Part shown: in pieces, positions 11,705 to 22,417 of the stretch
How positions within the stretch are numbered: the stretch's first letter is position 1
How the letters are laid out: each line of letters starts with the position of its first letter
Assembly: GCA_911728435.2 (NCBI GenBank)
Contig: OU452200.1
Span: forward strand, 37,277,715 to 37,341,714
Origin: Apoderus coryli
Lineage: Eukaryota > Arthropoda > Insecta > Coleoptera > Attelabidae
Direction: 5' to 3'
DNA length: 64,000 nt
Notes under the pieces: model-generated
The model's input: the letters and a program-made list of their open reading frames with translations, nothing else
Databases searched by the model: none
What the model was told of the DNA's origin: nothing
Program-made: the position numbers and the translations under genes

Positions 11705-13010
11705 AAATATTTTTTAGCATTCTGAGTTTTTTTTTGCAGAATTCTGTAAAAAACTCGGAATTCTGACTTTCTTGCAGAATTCCGTACAAAAGTCGAATTT
11801 TTATATCATTTTGACTTATCTCATAGAAATGTGTAAAAAACTCGGAATTTTTCAATTCTGACTTTTTCTACAGAATTATGACTATTCTGACATTTTTGGC
11901 AGAATTCGGAAAAAAACTCTGATTTGTTTATCATTCTGACGTTTTTACAGAATTCCGGAAAAAAGTCGGAATTTTTGACCATTCTGACGTTTTTTACCGT
12001 ATTCCATAATATTCTGACTTTTTTACAGAATTCTGTAAAATAACTCAAAGTTATGACTATTCTGACATTTTTTACAGAATTGCTTAAAAAACTTGGAATT
12101 TTTAGCAAAAAATGTAGTACCTAATTCTAAATTATTTTACAGAATTAAAAAAGTCAGAATAATAAAGAATTCCGAGTTTTTTTACAGAATTATGACAATT
12201 CAGACATTTTTTGCAATTCGGTAAAGAAACTCTTAATTTTTTATCATTCTGACTATTTTTACAATATTCCATAAGAAAACTCGGAATTTTTTATTGTCGT
12301 GACTTTTTTTTACAGAATTCTGTAAAATAACTCAGAATTATTCAGACATTTTTTGCAATTCGGTAAAGAAACTCTTAATTTTTTATCATTCTGACTATTT
12401 TTACAATATTCCATAAGAAAACTCGGAATTTTTTATTGTCGTGACTTTTTTTTACATAATTCTGTAAAATAACTCACAATTATGACTATTCTGATATTTT
12501 TGTGCAGAATTCTATAAAATAACTAGAAATTATGACTAATCGGAATTTTTTATTATTCTGACTTTTTTAAGTCTGTAAAATAATTCAGAATTAAGTATGA
12601 CATTTTCTGCTAAAAATTCCAAGTTTCTTACGCCATTCTGTAAAAAATGTCAGAATAGTGATAACTTTGAGTTATTTTACAGAATTCTGTAAAAAAAGTC
12701 AGGATGATACAAAATTCCGAGTTTTTTTACAGAATTCTGCAAAAAAATGGCAGAATATTCATAATTCTGAGTTATTTTACAGAATTAGGTATGTAAAAAA
12801 GTCAGAATATTATGGAATACGGTAAAAAAAGTCAGAATGGTAAAAAATTCTGACTTTTTTTACGGGATTCTGTGAAGAAAATCAGAATGATAAAAAAATT
12901 CCAAGTTTTTTTATGGAATACTGTATAAAAAGACAGAATGATAAAAAATTCAGAATTTTTTACCGAATTATACAAAAATTGTATAAAGAAAAATCCAATC
13001 GTCAGTAGTT
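11705..13010. repeat. GAATTC-rich minisatellite in two head-to-head blocks
   Basis: Irregular units of roughly 40-60 bp are built from ACAGAATTCTGTAAAA, ACTCGGAATTTTT and TTCTGACTTTTTT. In the left block (11705 to about 12590) they read mostly in one orientation. From about 12600 to 13010 the same units read as the reverse complement (GTCAGAATGATAAAAAATTC type). A longer duplication is visible inside the left block: about 12195-12310 repeats at about 12330-12440. The 95-residue and 73-residue open frames here simply translate the repeat and are not genes. Confidence 0.85.
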
Positions 13011-14215
13011 GATTTAGATAACCCTGTACAAAAACTGCGGGTATTATACTCATAATATTTATTATCTTTGTTAGCTCTAATAGAGGTACTTAGTATTTAG
13101 TTTCATTAACTAAAGGTCGGTAGTAAATTATCTATTTTCGATTTTACATTCTAAGGCGATATACCTGTATGCATGATGTTGTAAATTTAAAGATAGGCAT
13201 TTATATTCTATCGATAAATACGACAGGAGATATTATTATAGCCATGTGTAATTATATGTACGTATTTTATTTATGTCATTGCCAACAACAAGTCAAACGA
13301 TTAAATATTATGCACCAGGTGAATGATTTATTGACTACATTGTAGGCTTGTTTTGTTTTATATCTGTATGCCTATTTATTTATGTTTCCTTTGCACATTT
13401 TATGACTAATTGAAATCGACTAAATAATTAATGACAGTTAATTAACGCTTTGTGGAACTGTTTATTTTTTATGTTTCAGGGCAAAATTACATAAAAAGTA
13501 ACAACAAAAATTAGAAATAAAAAAAAAATTGCCAAAACTGGGATTCTAACCTAACTGCTATATCCCATTCTTGCCTTTTTGAGTCTGATTTATTTGTTTT
13601 TGTATTGAACTTAATTTCAGCACCCTTATCATTAAATTACCACAATTCCATATTCAATGATTGATAAGTGTGATATTTAAAACAGAACAAAACTATCATC
13701 CTGAAAAGAGCAAATATATACAAGCATAAGAACAATTGAAATAATTACAATTCACAAAATTCCAGTAATATCTGAAACGAGACTCCCGACAACACGCTCA
13801 GTAAACCTCAAAACCATTTAAAATTATACCATCAAACTGATGTAGGCGTATAAATTATTGTTTATCTAATAGGGAAGACTTTCTGATTGGGGTCGATAAA
13901 GTAAAGCTTTCTAAAATCTTCTCACTTATGCAACTGCTTTCACACCCTCAGCTCGACACGTTCTCTTTATTTTCTTTGTACGTAGTAAGTAATTACATCG
14001 ATTTGTAAAAAAACCTTTACCAAAAAACCAATAACTTCTAAAATGAGAAAATGAAAGAAAAGACCAATAATTATAAGAAAGACTTAAGTTAATGTAGTAA
14101 TGTTTTGATTTAAGTTTATTTTATATTAACATTTTACTTAATATGCAACAAAATGGTAAGAATTTCATATGCTAATATGTTGAACTAACCTAGTTTTTCT
14201 AAAGTATTTGAATTA
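13011..14215. other. Intergenic AT-rich DNA
   Basis: No gene. CCCTGTA at about 13021 is a MITE-end-like motif. At 13520-13570, TTGCCAAAACTGGGATTC faintly resembles the tRNA-like repeat at 63.8 kb but does not hold up as an RNA gene. Confidence 0.5.
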
Positions 14216-14218
14216 GTT

Positions 14219-14928
14219 ATGGCATCTAGACTGACAACTTTTTTGAATAACTGTAATTTACTTCATATGCAGCAACATGGTTACTCAAAGGGAAAATCAG
14301 CCCACACTGCAATCTTTGAGTTTTTAAATATTATTTTGGAAAACCTTGAAAAAAAACAATATGTCAATTGGTTTGTTTATAGATTTATCTAAAGCTTACG
14401 ATAGCCTTGACAGAAAGTTATTATTGAAAAAATTAGATCTATACGGTGTGCGTGGAAACTCTTTGAAATGGATAGAATCATATCTCACTGATAGATATCA
14501 ACTAGTATCAATATCCAAAAATGGAAAAAAGTGCCTGTTCGGAAATGAAATTGAATATCTTTGGTGTTGCACAGGGAAGCATTCTTGGACCTATTCTTTT
14601 TCTAGTTTATTTTAATGACATACATAATCTGAAACAAGAACGAAATCTGACAATAGTAAATTATGCTGATGACACTAATGTTCTTATAGGAGGTCAAAGA
14701 GACTTAAGATATTTCTATGGCAACCTTTTACAATGGTGCACCCAAAATAAATTAATTATTAACTCTGGAAAAACTAATGCTATGTTATTTAGAACTAAAC
14801 AAAATAAAATTTCAAAACCGAAAGGAGTTGCACTTGACTTAAATACTGAAGTAGAACTTGGAACACAAACTAATATCTTAGGAGTTATCATCAATGAATT
14901 TTTAGATTGGAAAAGTCATATTAATTAA
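14219..14928 (+). pseudogene. Jockey-like LINE reverse transcriptase fragment, frameshifted
   Basis: Three consecutive frames give one reverse transcriptase. From ATG 14219 there is MQQHGYSKGKSAHTAIFEF. After a frameshift near 14350 comes FIDLSKAYDSLD (motif A, catalytic D), then YLTDRYQLVSI. A second frameshift near 14550 leads to GVAQGSILGPILFLVY (motif B) and VNYADDTNVLI (motif C). It continues with LIINSGKTNAMLF and TNILGVIINEFLDW. The N-terminal and C-terminal thirds of the LINE are missing. The right side is cut by the MITE beginning at 14982. The order and motifs fit jockey-superfamily LINEs. Confidence 0.88.
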
Positions 14929-14981
14929 TTAGTAAACAAATTGAATTCTGTCTGCTATGCTTTACGACTTGTAGGTCAGTA

Positions 14982-15479
14982 TCCAATGTGTCCACGGATA
15001 GAGTTTGGAAGAGCAAAAACTTTTTTATTTTTAGATTTAGAAGAAAAAGTCATTCTTTATAAAAACGTCTGCTTGTGTCAAAACTACAATGTCTAGTACG
15101 AAATTTACGATTACTATACAGGGTATATCAAAAATAAAATTTTTATTGATTTTGATTTCCTGTTTTTTTGTTTAATTTCATTATTTTAATAGTAGCTATC
15201 AAATTAAACACTTTGAGAAAAAAGTTTATTCGTTTTTTTTGCACAATTAGTGTAATAAATCACGGTTTTGAAAATATTTTCATAAAATTAAAAAAAAACA
15301 AAAAATCAAAATCATTAAAAATGTTATTTTTGACATACCCTGTATAGTAATCGTAAATTTGGCATTTGAAATTGTAGTTTCGACACAAGCAGACGTTTTT
15401 ATAAAGAATGACTTTTTCTTCTAAATCGACAAATAAAAAAGTTTTTCCTCTTCCAAACTCTATTCGTGGACATATTGTA
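14982..15479. mobile_element. Inverted-repeat MITE with TA flanks
   Basis: The start TCCAATGTGTCCACGGATAG is matched in inverse by the end at about 15460-15479. The arms stay alignable for about 150 bp each: AAAAACGTCTGCTTGTGTC near 15061 pairs with its complement near 15380-15405. Each arm also carries an ACAGGGTAT/ATACCCTGT motif (15118 and about 15338). TA lies on both sides (14980-14981 and 15480-15481), which suits a Tc1/mariner-type MITE. It sits at the broken end of the LINE fragment. Confidence 0.7.
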
Positions 15480-15481
15480 TA

Positions 15482-16429
15482 CCTACTTGTCCTCAGTTCG
15501 GGTTGTTCATACATTTCCAGACTCAGATACATTATCTATGCCAGAATTAATGAAATTTACTTCACTTTTATCCCTACTTGATATAGAAAATAAAATACAA
15601 AAAAAAATTGTATTGTCTGACAGACAAACCACTACATACAGGGTGATTCTTGGTTGATAGTATATTACAAGTCATGACTATTTAATTAAAATATAACAAA
15701 ATAATTTTAGGTATAGGACCTATCATTTGAAAGCAAATTTGATTGTCTTTCAGTATATTTGACAATATACCGGGTGTTCCTTTTGACTTATCCCTTTTTT
15801 TAGTAGTAGGTCATACTACGCAGTAATTTGCGACCACCCTGTAACCTGAAAGGTCAATTTGTTAAGATAGTTGAATTTCCTAAGATGTTCATGAAATACC
15901 TTCAAAATTTCAAGACTTTGTCTCTTCAAACGGCAAAATGACGAATATTTTCCAAAAAAAATGTTTTGGGCCGAAAAAAAAAAGAAATTTTTTATACAAA
16001 AACAAGATGAATAGGGAAGTGTGAAAACAAAATGGATAAACAGTCCAAAAATATAACAATATATAGGGTTTCATTTGAAATTAGAAAGTTAGTGTACAAA
16101 TATGACAATATTATAGACTGATAGATCAGATTGACTTGAGGTTTGCAAAACAGTTGTATCTGGTTACTTCTCAATCACCCTGTATCTCTCCTTGTGTTTC
16201 TTGTTTACTGCCGAAGACATAATTATGTCCTGGTCTGATATAATCCGAAAGACATGCTTAATACCTACCTATATATCATTAAATAAATTACAACTTTAGA
16301 TATCAAATAAGCAGGTCGTTTGATTACAATGTTACAAGCATATCTGTTCCAATAAATTATATATCGGTTTAATTGAAATACCCGACGATCTGACGACTTT
16401 AGGTATAGATATTCATACCTATTATGGTT
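15482..16429. repeat. MITE-like repeat with paired CAGGGTG motifs
   Basis: TACAGGGTGATT (about 15638) and CACCCTGTATC (about 16176) face each other, about 540 bp apart. The part from about 15780 to 15990 (CGGGTGTTCCTTTTGACTTA, then TAGTAGTAGGTCATACTACG and a CAAAATGACGAATATTTTCC block) is found in inverse at about 63410-63630. Repeated ends plus a conserved body mark a dispersed non-autonomous element. No coding region. Confidence 0.6.
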
Positions 16430-17141
16430 GCTTTATATATGAATTATTATAAAGACAGTTTTTTTTAGAAAGAAAGTTTTGTAGTATTTATTAAAATGAA
16501 GGTTTTGGCGTGAAGTTGAGGCGAAACGAATTTTTACACGTTTTAAAATTTGATCAAAAAATTTCTTGTTTACTGGATTTACTTTAAAATATAATTTATT
16601 GTTCGCTGGCTGAAGTAGCGGCTCGTGAATTAGGCTGCAAGGGGGCGGGCAAATATACAGGGTGTTAGTAAATAAGTGCGACAAACTTCAGGGGGTAATT
16701 CTGCATGAAAAAATAATGACAGTTTTCTATATAAACATATGTCTGCAAATGCTTCGTTTTCTCAGATACGGGGTGTTAAAGTTTTTCTTAAAAACCGGTG
16801 GAGATATGCAAATGAAATTTCGTGAGTTTTAAGAGGTAGTTATTGCGCATTTTTTAGCAAGCAATTAAGAATTTTATGTTCATGAGTGGCGCGCATACGG
16901 GTAATGATCTCAATATTTCTAAAGAAAAAAATGGTACGCCACTGGAATTTTTCAAATAAAAAATTATTTTGCAATTCCTCGTTCAATTTGTGATAAAAAA
17001 TCTCTCTTGCTGTTTTAGCGTAGGGGGCATCGTCTTTGTGCAAAAAAATAAAATATCTTACCCCGTATTTTTCATTTCTTTATTACATTATCAAGAACTA
17101 TCTAATACAATAAACATTAAACCAAAACAAATAATAAACTG
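16430..17141. repeat. MITE-like repeat with doubled TACAGGGTG motif
   Basis: TACAGGGTGTTAGTAAATAA begins at about 16656 and continues with AAGTGCGACAAACTTC. About 110 bp later, CTCAGATACGGGGTGTTAAA (about 16762) follows a TGCTTCGTTTT block. The same two-step layout, first motif then GATAC(A/G)GGGTG about 80-160 bp inward, is present at 26585-26700. Flanking sequence has only AT-rich short frames that I do not call. Confidence 0.6.
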
Positions 17142-17192
17142 TTGTGTTAGTGACCTCTAAGTGTTTTGAAATGGAAGTTGGTTGGTTTTAGG

Positions 17193-17396
17193 TCAATTAT
17201 AGAAACAAAGTAGTTCCTCTGTCGACGTTTCGACTTTTATTAAGTCATCCTCAGGACACTGCTGTCTTTTACATTGTAGAAGAAATTTCTTATGGTTCTC
17301 ATAATGAACCAATTGCTTATTTGTTGAAGCCCAGAGCTTTAAAGTCACTGTCGTTTCTTCACCGTAATTCTGGCAAATATCTTCGTAAAAACCCAT
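17193..17396 (-). pseudogene. Short ORF of the Penelope-like unit, copy 1
   Basis: A 67-residue frame starts MGFYEDICQNYGEETTVTLK. It runs through NHKKFLLQCKRQ and reads across the ribozyme-like segment (CPEDDLIKVETSTEE) before a stop. The KLW...FLLQC pattern is reminiscent of the N-terminal part of Penelope-like ORFs, but this is a weak resemblance. The remainder of any protein is absent. Confidence 0.4.
17220..17258 (-). ncRNA. Hammerhead-ribozyme-like core, copy 1
   Basis: On the minus strand the order is TGTC, CTGAGGA (fits CUGANGA), a GAC...GTC stem with a 9-base loop, GAAA, CG, then TC and GACA. TGTC and GACA pair as a 4-bp stem I across the expected cleavage site after GTC. Stem III is minimal, as reported for Penelope-associated hammerheads. 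Weak point: an unpaired U between CTGAGGA and stem II. Activity is unknown. Confidence 0.5.
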
Positions 17397-17518
17397 ATTT
17401 TTTTCCTCCTTTTTTGTCGTTATGTAGTCCTAGTCAGCCAGCTTTCCAAATTTTTATAGTTTAACTATTGTGTTAGTGACCTCTAAGTGTTTTGAAATGG
17501 AAGTTGGTTGGTTTTAGG

Positions 17519-17722
17519 TCAATTATAGAAACAAAGTAGTTCCTCTGTCGACGTTTCGACTTTTATTAAGTCATCCTCAGGACACTGCTGTCTTTTACAT
17601 TGTAGAAGAAATTTCTTATGGTTCTCATAATGAGCCAATTGCTTATTTGTTGAAGCCCAGAGCTTTAAAGTCACTGTCGTTTCTACACCGTAATTCTGGC
17701 GAATTTCTTCGTAAAAACCCAT
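17519..17722 (-). pseudogene. Short ORF of the Penelope-like unit, copy 2
   Basis: Same 67-residue frame as copy 1, 326 bp away, with four visible residue differences (EEIRQNYGVE versus EDICQNYGEE, and LAHYE versus LVHYE). Both copies are open, but the unit is too short to be a complete retroelement protein. Confidence 0.4.
17546..17584 (-). ncRNA. Hammerhead-ribozyme-like core, copy 2
   Basis: Identical core to copy 1, exactly one 326-bp period away, so a transcript crossing both units would carry two potential self-cleavage sites bounding one unit. Confidence 0.5.
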
Positions 17723-17847
17723 ATTTTTTTCCTCCTTTTTTGTCGTTATGTAGTCCTAGTCAGCTGGATTTCCAAATTTTTATAGTTTAACTATTGTGTT
17801 AGTGACCTCTAAGTGTTTTGAAATTGAAGTTCCTCTCTGTCGAGGTT

Positions 17848-17886
17848 TGTCCTGAGGATGACTTAATAAAAGTCGAAACGTCGACA
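17848..17886 (+). ncRNA. Hammerhead-ribozyme-like core, inverted copy 3
   Basis: The same TGTC-CTGAGGA-stem-GAAACGTC-GACA order is present on the plus strand. The sequence upstream of stem I differs (CGAGGTT instead of CAGCAG), yet the 4-bp stem I pairing is kept. Confidence 0.45.
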
Positions 17887-17895
17887 GAGGAATTA

Positions 17896-19325
17896 CTTTG
17901 TTTGAGAATGCAACAACAAATTAGTGCGCGCTCTTGACAAATAAAAAACAGTATTATTATTACTTGTACACAAAGTAGGGACATAAAATGGAAGCAATTC
18001 TAACAGCTCTGGACAATCAATAACTCCATTAATAATTTTATGCAGTAAGATAATAGCAGAACATTCCCTACGCGTACTTAAAGATGTCAAATTAAAACGA
18101 TTTAGGAGCGTATCATGTGGAAATCCAATGACTGGATAAACTCCATCGCTACAACCACAGAAACTTAGCGAAACGACGTTGAACACGTTCCATACTCGCC
18201 GAATGAAATTCATATGTAGGACTCCACACAACTGATGCATACTCCAACTTAGCCCTAACAAATGCATTGAATAACGCAATAAGTGTTTGAGGAGACCTAA
18301 GATCTCTCGCGTTACGCATGACAAAACCCAGAGACTGATACAAAGCTGAAATCATAATAATAATAATGTTCAATAAAGTTTAGTTTGCTATCAAAGAAAA
18401 TCCCCAAATCCTTAATACGATCACAAACAACCAATGGAGAATCATGAATGAAATACAAATAAGTTATAGGCTTTAATCTGCGTGTATAAGAAACTGAAAA
18501 ACATTTTTCAATATTCAAATAAAGATTGTTGCAAACACACCACTCATCAATCTTGAAAAGGTCTTCCTGAATAACAGAGCAATCATGCGCACTATCAATG
18601 ACCGAGTATAACTTGAAGTCATCGGCATACAAGAGCGAACTACTAGTCAAACCACTGGAAATATCATCAATAAAGCACAAAAACAACAATGGCCCCAACA
18701 CAGAACCTTGGGGGACTCCTGAGGTCACTAAAAAATTGACAGACCTGAACCCTCTATACTCAACATATTGATAACGACCATTTAAATATGAATCCAAGAG
18801 AAGGAGCAAGCCATTGGATAGACCAAAACGACACAATTTAGCCATCAAGACACCATGATCAAGTCTATGAAAGGCCTTGGAAAAGTCAGTACAGATAACA
18901 TCTACCTGATCTCCATTATCAAGTTGTTCCCTCAGAAACTGTGTTAAAACCAATAAATTGGTAGATGTAGAACGACCCGGGAAGAAACCATGCTGCATAG
19001 TTGAAATTTGTCGTCTAACATGACACAATGTGTATAATATCATGTAGTAAAAACTCAAACACCTTCGCAAAACATGATTGAATTGATATAGGACGATAAT
19101 TTCCTACATCATGCTTATATCCCTTTTTAAAAACCGGCGTCACCCTTGAAAACTTCCAAAACGCAGGAAAATTAGTTGATCGTAAGGCAAAGTTGAATAT
19201 TATACACAATGGCCCAGCCAATACCGCAGCACAATCACGAGCCAAAAAGGATGGTATACCATCCGGACCTGCTGTTGGTTTACCTTTGAGCTTATATGAA
19301 CTATCCATCTCTTTCTTGAGTTTTA
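17896..19325 (-). pseudogene. Jockey-like LINE reverse transcriptase, 5'-truncated
   Basis: Minus-strand frames together give most of a non-LTR reverse transcriptase. The N-terminal part (19308-19015) has PTAGPDGIPSFLARD and RVTPVFKKGYKHDVGNYRPI. The core (19070-18312) has QHGFFPGRSTSTNLL, VICTDFSKAFHRLDHG (motif A), SGVPQGSVLGPLLFL (motif B) and SLLYADDFKLY (motif C). The C-terminal part (18373-17896) has LEYASVVWSPTYEFH and MERVQRRFAKFL, ending NTVFYLSRARTN. At least three frame changes break it. A short ATT microsatellite (about 18353-18367) has replaced codons after LNFIEH. The endonuclease and ORF1 are missing. The 3' end abuts the Penelope-like repeat. It is related to the LINE at 24.2-25.5 kb. 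Confidence 0.92.
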
Positions 19326-20379
19326 TTTGATTTTGAAATACAGTTTGCTAACGAAAAGTTTTCCAAATTTTTATTAATGCTGTGTACTACACAGAAAAAA
19401 AAAACTTGGTTTATCCAAATAAAAAATATTATTTAGAGGTGAATTTGCTAGTTTTCGCAAAATTTTTGTTAAAGTAGTAAATGTAGTTATCAAGTATGAG
19501 TAACTACATTATCTAAAAACGACAATTTTTCGTACTAAGCTGATATCTTCTCATCTAAACGAGACTTGTATGTGCATTAGTTAAATAAGATTTCAAATTG
19601 TGAACCTATATAAAATTTTATTTGCGCTAAATGAGCTCGGTATTCTGTTTGAAATAGGTATTGTACACCTACAGATTTCCATACGTACCCACTTAGGTGT
19701 AGCTATTATTATTAAGAAAATACTTAATGAGGTAATTAGGTAGGTACCTATACGTACCTAACTATTCTCAAAAATCGTTTTATGAAACCCAAAACTAAAT
19801 TAGTTCTAATAGGAACATATACCTACCTACCTATAAATTTTATTTATCTGCTTTAGTATATTAATGGACCTAGGTATGTGCATTATAATATTTAAGTATA
19901 AATAAGATTTTAACAACTAAGTAAGTACATAGCTAAAATAGGCACTGATTTAATTAAATCTGTGTAATTGTTATTTTACCTAATACTTTTCATTTACGTA
20001 ATTTCTATCCTCCAAAATATCGAATTATTTTATCTGGTAGAGATAGGAACCTATAGTAGTCTACATAAGTCGTCATTCTATTCCAGCCAACGGTTATTCC
20101 CCGTTCTACCTGATGTGTTTGTCCCCGCTGCTAGTCCACGTACCTAAAACCCTTTGTAGAAGCAGGTGCCGACAATAACATCTTCTATGTGTACCACGTT
20201 GTACATAGCGCGTCTCACTTGGTGTAGAGGGAGGGGGTTTCATTTTGGTATTTTTTGATTAGAGTCTTGGCGTCGCTCTAACTAGGATCTAGTTATTTGG
20301 TGTTCTAATCTGAAGATATTTTAATTTAATATATTAAATTTTGATTTATTGATAGTAAGTGTATACCTAGATATTGATA
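19326..20379. other. Intergenic DNA with TAGGTAC-rich patch
   Basis: No coding region. Between about 19660 and 19930 the motif (T)AGGTACCTA/GTAGGTA recurs in scattered short copies. From 20090 to 20250 base composition is visibly less AT-rich (CCCCGTTCTACCTGATG and similar), the kind of change seen near host promoters. Confidence 0.45.
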
Positions 20380-20521
20380 TCCCAATTTCTACAAGTGGTG
20401 AGGACGGACTATACAGATACAGTAACAGATATTAACCAATGTGCATCCAACATAATTAAGTGTAGTGATTAGTGATTAGTTTGGCGTGTTGAGTTTTGTT
20501 AAATATATATTATTAATATCT

Positions 20522-20585
20522 ATGGAGGAAACAAAAGAAATATTAATTAGCTGGAATCTGGGGGAGCTCGTTGATACTTTTATCG
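20522..20585 (+). CDS. Candidate first coding exon of a host gene
   Basis: ATG at 20522 opens a 21-codon frame, MEETKEILISWNLGELVDTF plus I. It stops not at a stop codon but at a consensus splice donor, TCG|GTAAGT (GT at 20586), leaving phase 1. The W-x-L-x-E-L-V-x-x-F pattern resembles the first helix of SAM-like domains at the N-terminus of many uncharacterised insect proteins. That is an inference from a short stretch. Composition differs from the surrounding AT-rich DNA and the sequence upstream is GC-richer. I did not find the second exon; a possible acceptor (TTGTTTCAG) lies near 21103. It could also be chance. Confidence 0.4.
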
Positions 20586-21249
20586 GTAAGTAAATTATAA
20601 TAATTATTATTTAATTATTTATTTTTATAATTTTACGACCAATGCAAACAATCTTATTTCATTGCAATATCAGATATAATCTTTGGCAATAGATACCTAT
20701 CTAGATACGTATTATTTAGTAGGTACTTAATCCTAATTTAAAATACTTTTTCTAATTTAATCAATCTTAATATGGTATTCCTCCATTTACAGCAACTAAA
20801 CAATAGTTTAGATGGGTTCACGATAATATATTTAATTTGCCAGGGACGGATTAATTTTTAGCAAATTAATGCAGTTTTTCAAAAGAAGTTACATAAATAT
20901 TTTAGCTAGGTATGACTTTTTTCTTTCTTTTGTAAAGGTAGGTATGTATTGATTTGTTTACCATTTTACCAATGTCTGTGAATTAGGAGTTGTGGATTGG
21001 AATTGTCTTATCATTCCTCGTACGTACCGGTAGAATCTGTTATTTTACTTAGTTTCCTCATAAGGAATCTAAAGTTTCTTTGATAATTTTTTTTTGTTTC
21101 AGCGTCATTGTTTTTCGGAAAAACTCTATTTTTTTTTAAATAGCCAATACTTACATTTTAGGTTTATTTGTCCCCAAATTAGATAACTACCTAGTACCTA
21201 GTTAGTAGATCTTGAAATGTATAATATTTATAGTAGAAAATGAATTAGG
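20586..21249. other. Putative intron / intergenic DNA
   Basis: AT-rich DNA after the candidate donor, with no recognisable exon. A T-rich tract followed by CAG at about 21095-21105 is the best acceptor candidate, but the sequence after it does not give a convincing protein. Confidence 0.35.
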
Positions 21250-22190
21250 TATAAACTATATTTTACAAGGCCGTGTTTTTTTAAGAAAATGCAATTTTTT
21301 TGCGATTTTAGTTTTTATTGATTTCTGACATTATTTTTACTGATATAAAAAACTTAAAAGCTCTCATTGTTACTTTTTTATTATAATAATATAGCGTTTA
21401 CAAATTTTCATTACGACGTTTCGTTTTTGAAAAACCATCAACTTCGATTTTTTAAATACGGCCCTCGATTTTTTATTGTTAAATTTAAAGCCATTTTCAA
21501 AACAAAAATAGATGTAACGGAATGGTTTCAACAAGTTTTCAGTATTTTTAGCTGTTATTTAAACTTCAAGAAAAACCGCCATAGTTTGACACTTATTTTG
21601 CGTAAAAGAAAGAAAGGCGTTTCTTTAATAATCTCAAAAAGCACAAAAATTTTAACTAAATTTAAAAAACTGCGTATAGAATAAAATGTGCTGAGAGAAA
21701 TAAATTGGCAAATAATAATAAATAATTTTGATTAACGTCGAAAGAATTTTATTGCCAAAATTACTAATTAGGTAAGTATATACTCTGCATTCAGTCATTT
21801 AAGTCCCAAACTATGGCGATTTTTCTTGAATAAGTTTAAATAACAACTAAAAATACTGAAAAGTTGTTTAAACCACCTATTTTTGAATTGAAAATGGCTT
21901 TAAATTTAACAATAGAAAATCAAGGGCCGTATTTAAAAAATCGAAGTTGATGGTTTTTCGAAAACGAAACGACGAGTCTCCTCAAAAAGCAACAATGAGA
22001 AAGTGCTTTTCATTTTTTTTATATATCTGTAAAAATAATGTCTGAAATCAATAAAAACTAATATCGCAAAAAATTGATTTTTAAGAAATTCTCGAAAACT
22101 GCTAAATTTACTTTACTTTTGAAAACACCATTTAAAAGGTGTTTAAATTGTACAACTTTTCTCTAAGTTAACCGACATTGTCACTCCGAC
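21250..22190. repeat. Foldback element (family A), copy 2
   Basis: The left arm (about 21290-21690, with TTACGACGTTTCGTTTTTGA) and the right arm (about 21780-22150) are inverse copies, forming a near-complete hairpin of about 900 bp. The 105-residue frame at 21367-21684 lies wholly within the arm, has counterparts broken in copy 1, and is not a gene. After the right arm, ACCATTTAAAAGGTGTTTAAA is shared with the partial copy near 50040. Confidence 0.7.
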
Positions 22191-22417
22191 CGTTTCCAAG
22201 ATCAACCAACCCTAGTTGTTTATGTGCTGAGCAATATTCTCAGGAATTCCGGCAAAGGATTCAGCCGCATTATACCTACCCACTTTAACATGTGTAGATT
22301 GAAGTTTGACTATATATACCTAGCTTATATTACTTATACCTAATACAAGATTTTCAGTTGGCTTAAGTTTATTTTAAAAAAATAAATAAATAAGATTCGC
22401 ACTAAAAACCTGATGGT

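Larger units (their letters stand above)
17142..17893. repeat. Penelope-like tandem units (two direct, one inverted)
   Basis: A 326-bp unit starting TTGTGTTAGTGACCTCTAAG occurs at 17142 and again at 17468, nearly identical. A third start at 17794 leads after about 45 bp into a shorter piece in the opposite orientation (about 17838-17893). Each unit contains a GAGGATGACTTAATAAAAGT segment followed by CGAAACGTCGACAGAGG, a pattern common in Penelope-like retroelements, which often form tandem partial copies. The element class is inferred from this pattern and from the reading frame; no reverse transcriptase or GIY-YIG domain is present. Confidence 0.6.

Noticed and set aside
11821..13053. 95- and 73-codon minus-strand ORFs
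   Set aside because: Simple translations of the GAATTC-rich minisatellite.
13505..13575. tRNA-like segment on the minus strand
   Set aside because: Only a partial B-box resemblance (GGTTAGAATCCCAG); no A box or arms could be formed.
21367..21684. 105-codon ORF
   Set aside because: Lies entirely within one arm of a foldback repeat and is not open in the sister copy.
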